The notes beneath the pieces were generated by a model, which searched no databases, was not told the origin of the DNA, and saw only the letters and a program-made list of their open reading frames with translations. Positions 7,680-12,055 of a stretch of DNA of 12,055 nt are shown one piece after another; the first letter of the stretch is position 1; the number at the start of each line of letters is the position of its first letter. A program made the translations under genes and the position numbers. The stretch lies in contig JAQUHL010000020.1 in the NCBI GenBank assembly GCA_028683635.1, positions 1 to 12,055 on the forward strand, written 5' to 3'. This DNA is from Candidatus Cloacimonadota bacterium (GTDB lineage Bacteria; Cloacimonadota; Cloacimonadia; Cloacimonadales; Cloacimonadaceae).

Positions 7680-8534
7680 TTATCTTGAGATTGGTATCCA
7701 GATCTCCATGATGGATTTGGGATCTCCAAAGCTGAAGCGGCAATCATAAAGCTCAAAATCATAATCCTTAGTCTGTTTGAAACCACTATCGGCCAACCAT
7801 TCATCATATATTGCCTTGTAGGTTTTATCCAGCGTGTCGAGCGAACCAATGTGCTCGAAAACTGCATATTCGGCTGCAGGAAGCTCTTTGGACATCATGC
7901 CTTCAGGAATCTCTGTGATGGAACTCACTTCCCGGCAAGCAAGATAGTAAAAGGGAGTATTGTTTGAAGGTGTCACGCTTGAGTCCGAATAACATATTCC
8001 AAGGCAGCACATGGATACGGCATTGGGGATAAGCGAGGCATTGGGATTGAACTTTTCCCAGAGCTGGGGGATGGTATTGTTGTTCATTGTGGAGGTGCAT
8101 TGCATTCCGATTACCTTGAATGCTGCTTTTTTCTCAAAGCGGGGTGTGATCATTGTTTCTCCTTTATGATTGAAGTTGTGAAAATGCAGGGGTGGGAAGC
8201 TTATTACTGGGCCAAGACTTCGGCGAATAGCTCCCGGTGTAGATTGAAAAGTGTTCTTAAATGACCTGGTGAAGGAAGCTTGTGATTCAAACTTATAGTC
8301 CTTCGCAATACAGGCAATGGAGCGCATCGTGAACACAAGCTCCTTACAAGCTTCTGTAAGTCTTCTTTTCCTGAGATACTCACCAACGCTGTATCCAGTA
8401 ATTCGGAAAAAAAGCCTGTGAAAATGCCAGGGAGAATAGTTTGCCTCGTCGCTGATATCCTCCAGGCTGATGTTATCTTTCAGATGTGCTTCGATGTAAT
8501 CCAAAGCTGACTGAACATGGTAGCTCAATTTCAA
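7680..8534 (-). CDS. AraC-family transcription regulator with C-terminal GyrI-like effector-binding domain
   Basis: About 284 residues in two parts. The first ~110 are the AraC/XylS DNA-binding domain with two helix-turn-helix units (near 22-45, ISLEDISDEANYSPWHFHR; and near 70-100, containing KFESQASFTRSFKNTF). From about 130 to the end is a GyrI-like (SoxS/Rob-type small-molecule-binding) domain, with PAAEYAVFEHIGSLDTLDKTY, DFELYDCRF and a closing EIWIPI. Such proteins, like Rob or TipA relatives, usually sense small hydrophobic or cationic compounds and often switch on efflux or stress genes. The target here is unknown and there is no efflux gene nearby. I chose the TTG at 8534, with GAGAGG 7 nt upstream. 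The TTG at 8540 leaves almost no spacing; a third TTG is at 8528. A near-consensus promoter lies upstream. A strong internal start at 8153 is listed separately. Confidence 0.92.
   Translation of the reverse strand: MKLSYHVQSALDYIEAHLKDNISLEDISDEANYSPWHFHRLFFRITGYSVGEYLRKRRLTEACKELVFTMRSIACIAKDYKFESQASFTRSFKNTFQSTPGAIRRSLGPVISFPPLHFHNFNHKGETMITPRFEKKAAFKVIGMQCTSTMNNNTIPQLWEKFNPNASLIPNAVSMCCLGICYSDSSVTPSNNTPFYYLACREVSSITEIPEGMMSKELPAAEYAVFEHIGSLDTLDKTYKAIYDEWLADSGFKQTKDYDFELYDCRFSFGDPKSIMEIWIPISR
8151..8165 (-). promoter_or_regulatory. Strong internal ribosome-binding site and ATG at the AraC/GyrI domain junction
   Basis: Inside the regulator gene, AAAGGAG (8165-8159), a 5-nt spacer and an in-frame ATG (8153) form a better start signal than the gene's own TTG. 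Translation from it would give a 157-residue stand-alone GyrI-like protein ending at 7680. The motif and frame are seen directly; use of the start is inference. Confidence 0.5.
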
Positions 8535-8564
8535 GCTCAAACCTCTCTGTTATTGATAATTTTT

Positions 8565-8593
8565 GCTATAAGCAGGGAGTTAAATGCTGTCAA
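8565..8593 (-). promoter_or_regulatory. Sigma-70-type promoter of the AraC regulator gene
   Basis: On the minus strand a perfect -35 TTGACA (8593-8588) is followed by a 17-bp spacer and a -10 TATAGC (8570-8565, four of six). Transcription should start near 8558, leaving a leader of about 20-25 nt with the GAGAGG ribosome-binding site. No AraC-type direct repeats are obvious around it. Confidence 0.75.
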
Positions 8594-8594
8594 T

Positions 8595-8632
8595 AAAAAA
8601 ACAGTGGGGAATACCGGGCGGTATCCCCACTG
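8595..8632 (-). terminator. Strong intrinsic terminator on the minus strand
   Basis: CAGTGGGG (8602-8609) pairs with CCCCACTG (8625-8632). After one bulged A, ATACC pairs with GGTAT around a 4-nt loop, for 13 bp in all. On the minus strand seven T residues follow (8601-8595). On the plus strand no T-run follows. It sits directly upstream of the araC promoter, yet no minus-strand gene is visible to its right. Confidence 0.8.
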
Positions 8633-8770
8633 CTCGGAGGGCATTCTATGTAGGGTCTGTAGGCTAAGGACATAATACATCAGTTTCTGGAAATGGCAAG
8701 GATAAAAACCATACTTGTAGAGATGGCTTTCTGAATTTATTGTTAAGATCGTTGCACATCCCGATTTATT

Positions 8771-8884
8771 GAAATACAGACTTCCTAATTTGCTGGTTGT
8801 GAGGCTTGCTTTTGTAAATCTATTCCACCCACCACCCTTAAAGGAATAGGGCTTCGCCCTACAACCCATAGTTCAATGGTCTTT
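8771..8884. repeat. ~115-bp direct repeat, copy 1
   Basis: It begins GAAATACAGA and ends CAATGGTCTTT, and is followed after one base by a second copy. It contains a perfect small hairpin, TAGGGC-TTC-GCCCTA (8847-8861). Identity to copy 2 is about 90% by eye. Confidence 0.85.
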
Positions 8885-8885
8885 C

Positions 8886-9000
8886 GAAATACAGAGTTCC
8901 TAATATGCTGGTTGTGAGGCTTATTTTTGTAAATCTATTCCCGCCCACCACCCTAAAAGGAGTAGAACTTCGCCCTACAACCCATTATTCAATGGTCTTT
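8886..9000. repeat. ~115-bp direct repeat, copy 2
   Basis: It aligns end to end with the preceding copy, with roughly a dozen substitutions and a 1-bp indel. Two G-to-A changes break the small hairpin that is perfect in copy 1, and the indel breaks the short open frame that crosses copy 1 on the minus strand. This pattern fits a decaying non-coding interspersed repeat. Confidence 0.85.
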
Positions 9001-9135
9001 GTTATTCTGCTTATTGGATACCAATGCTTTGTTAGCTGAGTTGTCTTGAGAGGGGGGGAATAAAAATCATTGACGAAAAGGAGGGTTTCAGAGGTTTTGT
9101 CTATCAGCAGATTAAATAGACATAAAGGTGATGAT

Positions 9136-9393
9136 ATGCTCAAAGCCAGGATATTCGTGGAGCTTAAGCCCAGCGTTCTTGATCCACAAGGTAAAGCGGT
9201 AACAAACTCCCTGAACACTTTAGGTTATAATCAAGTTGCGGACACCAGAATAAGCAAATACATCGAAATTTTATTTTCTGAAGGATCGGAAGACGAAGTC
9301 AATCGCCAGGTAGAAGAAATCTGCAACAAGCTTTTGGCCAATCCCAACACCGAGCATTATCATTATACGATTGAGCAGGCGGAGTACAGTTGA
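9136..9393 (+). CDS. purS: Phosphoribosylformylglycinamidine synthase subunit PurS
   Basis: PurS is the small subunit that bridges PurQ and PurL in the three-part enzyme turning FGAR into FGAM, the fourth step of purine synthesis. The 85-residue length is normal. Family features are the opening KARIFVELKPSVLDPQGKAV, RISKYIEI in the middle and the closing LLANPNTEHYHYTIE. The ATG at 9136 is chosen because AAAGGTG ends 5 nt upstream and the first strand starts right after it. The frame is open back to 9070, but that stretch (MTKRRVSEV...) is not part of the family fold. Its stop overlaps the purQ start by 4 nt, so the two are surely co-translated. PurL is not in the window. Confidence 0.95.
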   Translation: MLKARIFVELKPSVLDPQGKAVTNSLNTLGYNQVADTRISKYIEILFSEGSEDEVNRQVEEICNKLLANPNTEHYHYTIEQAEYS

Positions 9394-10085
9394 GAGTTAG
9401 TGTCATCACCTTCCCAGGCTCGAATTGTGATCACGATGCCTATGAGGTTTTTGCCTCAAAAGGACACCAGGCAGAACTAATCTGGCACAAGGATACTGAT
9501 CTTAAGAACCCTGATCTGGTAGTGCTTCCCGGAGGTTTTTCCTATGGGGATTATCTGCGTTGTGGTGCTTTGGCACGGTTTTCTCCGATTGTCAGTGAAG
9601 TTCTCAAGCATGCAACCCGGGGCGGAATGATTATTGGTATATGCAACGGGTTCCAGATTCTCACGGAAACAGGATTGTTACCGGGCTCTCTGATAATGAA
9701 TATTGGCCTGAAGTTTATCTGTCAGAACCAATACATCCGGGTGGAGAGCAGCAATTCACCCTATACTTTTAATATTGAAACCGGTACACCCCTGATGATC
9801 CCAATTGCCCACAAGGAAGGGAATTTCTATATAGACATGGCTGGTTTGAACAAGCTTCAGGACGAGGATAGAATCATATTCCGTTATTGTAATGCATTTG
9901 GTGGAATTGACGAACAATCAAATCCCAATGGTTCCATCGATAACATAGCAGGAATATGTTCTACAAACCGCAGAGTTTTGGGGATGATGCCACATCCGGA
10001 ACGCTCTGTAACCGAATCTGTTCCTGGAAGTGACGGAGCGATGATCTTTGCAGCTTTGGAAGAGTATCTCACAGCCTTTTCTTGA
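9390..10085 (+). CDS. purQ: Phosphoribosylformylglycinamidine synthase subunit PurQ (glutaminase)
   Basis: PurQ is the class I glutamine amidotransferase subunit; it releases ammonia from glutamine for FGAM synthesis by PurL. The opening VITFPGSNCDHDA is the PurQ signature. The oxyanion strand VVLPGGFSYGDYLRCGALAR lies at 44-63. The nucleophile is C85 in GICNGFQIL, and H202 and E204 in MMPHPERS complete the triad. At 231 residues it is a normal stand-alone PurQ, not the fused ~1300-residue enzyme of enterobacteria. The start is TTG, sharing TTGA with the purS stop. GGAG lies 5 nt upstream inside purS. The 3' end overlaps the next gene by 38 bp. Confidence 0.96.
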   Translation: MRVSVITFPGSNCDHDAYEVFASKGHQAELIWHKDTDLKNPDLVVLPGGFSYGDYLRCGALARFSPIVSEVLKHATRGGMIIGICNGFQILTETGLLPGSLIMNIGLKFICQNQYIRVESSNSPYTFNIETGTPLMIPIAHKEGNFYIDMAGLNKLQDEDRIIFRYCNAFGGIDEQSNPNGSIDNIAGICSTNRRVLGMMPHPERSVTESVPGSDGAMIFAALEEYLTAFS

Positions 10086-10749
10086 TACGATCTTTCCACC
10101 GGTTTGCCTGAGCTGCCATCAAAGAGTGAAAGAAAGCCTGCTTTGCGATAGTTGCCTCGAGTGCATCACGGTTTTAAGTGAGGGTATCTGTGAGAAATGT
10201 GGCTCACCGCTCGTGGATGGGGATTGTGAGGTTTGCATGGAAGGAACTATATATTTTGATATTTGCAGATCGGCACTCAAGTTTGAGGCAGCGGTGGCTG
10301 ATCTGGTCCATGAATATAAATATAAGCGGCGCATGAAAGTTGCCGGGTGGCTTGCTGAAGTCATGGTTGAATATGTGCAAGGCCAAAAAGCCTATCAAAG
10401 CTTTGATTATATCATGGCGGTTCCGCTCCATCGGGTCAGAAAGCGGGAGCGGGGCTTCAACCAGTCGGAATTGGTGGCCAGAGCTCTTGCCAGGAAACTG
10501 GGAACGGATTACATTGAACCTGTAATCAGAGCTTACTACACCAAAAGCCAGACCATGCTCAGCAAAGCTGAAAGGCAGAGCAATCTTTCTTCTGCCTTTA
10601 CCTTGAAGAAAAAAAGCCCGGTGACAGGGAAACGCATATTGATTGTCGATGATGTTTTTACCACGGGTTCGACGGTCAATGAGATCAGTAAAGTGCTGAA
10701 GACAAAAGATCCGGAGTTTGTTGCAGTGCTTACTGCAGCCAGAGCATGA
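10048..10749 (+). CDS. comF: ComF family phosphoribosyltransferase-like protein
   Basis: The 233 residues show the ComF/GntX layout. An N-terminal zinc-ribbon-like region carries CxxC pairs (C20/C23, C33/C36, C48/C51, C60/C63). Then comes a type I phosphoribosyltransferase fold, with the ComF signature RERGFNQSELVARALAR at 133-149 and the PRPP-binding ILIVDDVFTTGST at 197-209. ComF is needed for DNA uptake in competent bacteria, but homologues occur widely in species not known to be competent and their reaction is unsettled. The TTG start lies inside the end of purQ (38-bp overlap), with GGAG 9 nt upstream. It probably shares a transcript with purSQ. The link to purine synthesis through PRPP is suggestive only. 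Confidence 0.9.
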   Translation: MQLWKSISQPFLDTIFPPVCLSCHQRVKESLLCDSCLECITVLSEGICEKCGSPLVDGDCEVCMEGTIYFDICRSALKFEAAVADLVHEYKYKRRMKVAGWLAEVMVEYVQGQKAYQSFDYIMAVPLHRVRKRERGFNQSELVARALARKLGTDYIEPVIRAYYTKSQTMLSKAERQSNLSSAFTLKKKSPVTGKRILIVDDVFTTGSTVNEISKVLKTKDPEFVAVLTAARA

Positions 10750-10785
10750 GAGTATCTGGTGCTTTAGATAATGAGGATGGAATAA

Positions 10786-11196
10786 TTGTTGCAAAACCGT
10801 GAGTATCAGGATATCATTACCAGAATATCCCCAGAAGAGGCAAACGACATGATAGAGAGAGTTGCCCGGTTCATAGTGGAGCGTCAGATGGCTCCAGCGG
10901 GGATTCTCCTAATTGAATCTGTGCGTCCCCTTCATAGCATCGGAAGCCAGGTTCTTTATTTCTTTCTGCCGTTTGCGGAGATTCTGTTTAACTCACAGAA
11001 ATACCAGAAATTTGCTCTGATGATCCAGAATGGGGAATACCTCAAACAGCTTCTGAACCGCATCGACGAACTGGACGAGGAGCTGAACCGGGAACTGCGA
11101 AAGCAGAGCCGTATCAAAAGAATCAGGCGGCGTAACCAGTTCAAGAGCTTCATGAAAAGATTGTTTGTAAAAGATAAGAATAAATCAGCTGAATAA
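10786..11196 (+). CDS. Small hydrophobic/basic protein of unknown function, upstream of GlmL-like gene
   Basis: I do not recognise this family with certainty. The 136 residues have three visible parts: a short acidic start; a hydrophobic stretch about 33-68 (APAGILLIESVRPL, VLYFFLPFAEILF), which could be one or two membrane-associated helices; and a charged helix about 82-128, acidic first (DELDEELNRE) and then strongly basic (KQSRIKRIRRRNQ). There is no signal peptide, cysteine or catalytic motif. The TTG at 10786 has a GAGG about 9 nt upstream. An in-frame ATG at 10849 has AGAAGAGG 8 nt upstream and would give 115 residues; it is a real alternative. Only 12 bp separate it from the GlmL-like gene, so a partner role in the aminomutase system, perhaps at the membrane, is my inference. 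Confidence 0.8.
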   Translation: MLQNREYQDIITRISPEEANDMIERVARFIVERQMAPAGILLIESVRPLHSIGSQVLYFFLPFAEILFNSQKYQKFALMIQNGEYLKQLLNRIDELDEELNRELRKQSRIKRIRRRNQFKSFMKRLFVKDKNKSAE

Positions 11197-11208
11197 GCGG
11201 AGGTTTAA

Positions 11209-12055
11209 ATGCAATATGATGAGAAACGCCTGACGCGTATTGTTGCTACAGATTGCGGCAGCACGACCACCAAGGCAATTTTAATCGAATGGGTGGATGG
11301 CGAATACCGCCAGACCATCCGGGGTGAAGCTCCCACGACGGTGGAAGCTCCCCTGAACGATGTTACCAAAGGTGTGATCAATTCCACCCAGGAACTTGAG
11401 GAACTTGCCAGGCTCAAATACAAAAATCCCAATATCAAATTCATGGAAAACGGTGAGTTTATCATCCCCAGAAAGGGTGATGTCGGAGTTGATGCTTATG
11501 TTTCGACCTCCTCCGCAGGAGGTGGATTGCAGATGATGGTTACAGGTGTAGTTGCTGCCATGACTGGTGAAAGTGCTGAACGTGCAGACCTCGGAGCTGG
11601 AGCTATCGTAATGGATTTGATCGCCAGCAACGACAAAAGAATGAACCACGAAAAGATCGAGCGGATTCGCCAGCTCAGACCAGATATGATTCTGATGGCA
11701 GGTGGAGAGGATGGTGGTACCGTCAAACACGTTGTCGAAATGGCCGAGCTCGTTGCCGGGGCGGATACTAAACCCCGTTTAGGTTCTGGGTACAAGCTTC
11801 CTGTGATCTATGCTGGAAACAAAGAAGCCAGGAAGAATGTCGAAGAAACCCTCAAAGATAAAGTTGATCTGATCGTCACAGATAATATCCGGCCAAAGCT
11901 GGAAACAGAGAACCTGGGGCCTGCCCGGGATAAAATTCACGATTTGTTCATGGAACACGTAATGAAACAGGCACCCGGCTATAATAAACTGATGGAATGG
12001 ACTCAGGGTCCCGACCACGAAAGTGTGCCAATCATGCCTACTCCCGCAGCTGTTG
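11209..12055 (+). CDS. glmL: GlmL/MutL-family B12-dependent aminomutase accessory protein (5' part)
   Basis: This is the glutamate-mutase 'MutL' family, an ASKHA-fold ATPase unrelated to the mismatch-repair protein of the same name. Members accompany adenosylcobalamin-dependent mutases (glutamate mutase, lysine 5,6- or ornithine 4,5-aminomutase) and are thought to reactivate them. Visible motifs are the phosphate-1 loop DCGSTTTKA (15-23), the family stretch STSSAGGGLQMMVTGVV (99-115), AERADLGAGAI (123-133), ILMAGGEDGGT (161-171) and the PVIYAGNKEA strand (198-207). The ATG has GCGGAGG 5 nt upstream. The first 282 codons are seen and the rest lies beyond the right edge. Between PTTVEAPLNDV and STSSAGGG there is an acidic/basic segment (about 62-92) that may mark a subfamily. 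The gene suggests amino-acid fermentation, but which mutase it serves cannot be told here, so the symbol is tentative. Confidence 0.88.
   Translation, partial: MQYDEKRLTRIVATDCGSTTTKAILIEWVDGEYRQTIRGEAPTTVEAPLNDVTKGVINSTQELEELARLKYKNPNIKFMENGEFIIPRKGDVGVDAYVSTSSAGGGLQMMVTGVVAAMTGESAERADLGAGAIVMDLIASNDKRMNHEKIERIRQLRPDMILMAGGEDGGTVKHVVEMAELVAGADTKPRLGSGYKLPVIYAGNKEARKNVEETLKDKVDLIVTDNIRPKLETENLGPARDKIHDLFMEHVMKQAPGYNKLMEWTQGPDHESVPIMPTPAAV

Larger units (their letters stand above)
8633..9135. other. Non-coding interval between araC control region and purS
   Basis: About 500 bp with no supportable gene. 8633-8770 is unique sequence in which I see nothing. 8771-9000 is filled by two copies of a ~115-bp repeat. 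9001-9135 is the purS leader; it contains a short ATTGG/CCAAT inverted repeat near 9014, a run of seven G residues near 9053 and an unused AAAAGGAGG near 9077 with no start codon at a suitable distance. I find no purine riboswitch signature and no clear promoter. Confidence 0.65.

Noticed and set aside
8537..8869. A 110-codon open frame on the minus strand upstream of araC
   Set aside because: It runs through repeat copy 1, the strong terminator and the araC promoter, has no family resemblance, and its start region is broken by a stop in repeat copy 2.
8771..9000. CRISPR array
   Set aside because: There are only two units, of ~115 bp, separated by one base rather than spacers, and no cas genes.
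9070..9135. Longer PurS beginning at the TTG at 9070
   Set aside because: The extra 22 residues are outside the PurS fold, while the ATG at 9136 has its own ribosome-binding site and gives the normal length.
9001..9135. Purine riboswitch before purS
   Set aside because: The conserved purine aptamer core and its P1/P2/P3 pairing are not seen; only a 5-bp ATTGG/CCAAT repeat is present.
10204..10794. A 196-codon minus-strand open frame
   Set aside because: It is fully antisense to the well-supported ComF gene and its protein has no coherent fold or motif.
11281..11730. A 149-codon minus-strand open frame
   Set aside because: It is a shadow of the GlmL-like gene, whose motifs fix the plus-strand frame.
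11209..12055. DNA mismatch repair protein MutL
   Set aside because: The motifs (DCGSTTTKA, AGGEDGG, IYAGN) belong to the ASKHA-fold mutase accessory family; no GHKL ATPase motifs are present.

Overview
The window looks like bacterial chromosome from an anaerobe of the FCB superphylum. Candidatus Cloacimonadota is my best guess. The reasons are a very large secreted, beta-rich, multi-domain protein of a type common in that group, and a coenzyme-B12 aminomutase accessory gene typical of amino-acid fermenters. This taxonomic call is inference; there is no rRNA or tRNA in the window to test it. Non-ATG starts are common: six of nine gene starts read best as TTG or GTG.

Region 1 (1-4819, minus strand) is one uninterrupted reading frame of 1606 codons. 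It starts at 4819 and runs off the left edge. It encodes an exported protein with a signal peptide, Fn3-like domains, a right-handed beta-helix, two jelly-roll 'cleaved adhesin/choice-of-anchor J' domains and an ASH-like 'choice-of-anchor D' domain. Region 2 (4820-5408) is a non-coding divergent interval with several inverted repeats.

Region 3 (5409-8534) holds three housekeeping or regulatory genes: a BaiN/HI0933-family flavoprotein (plus), RNase HIII (minus, convergent, overlapping the flavoprotein by 17 bp), and an AraC-type regulator with a C-terminal GyrI-like effector-binding domain (minus). The regulator has a near-consensus sigma-70 promoter. A strong internal ribosome-binding site lies exactly at its domain junction, so a separate effector-binding protein may also be made.

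Region 4 (8535-9135) is non-coding. It holds the araC promoter, an orphan minus-strand intrinsic terminator, and two back-to-back copies of a ~115-bp repeat.

Region 5 (9136-12055, plus strand) is a tightly packed run: purS, purQ, a ComF-type phosphoribosyltransferase, a small unrecognised protein, and the first 282 codons of a GlmL/MutL-family aminomutase accessory protein. PurS and PurQ are subunits of formylglycinamidine ribonucleotide synthase; PurL is not in the window. The last two genes probably form a unit of their own (12-bp gap) tied to B12-dependent amino-acid breakdown. No CRISPR array, insertion sequence, prophage gene or defence system was seen.
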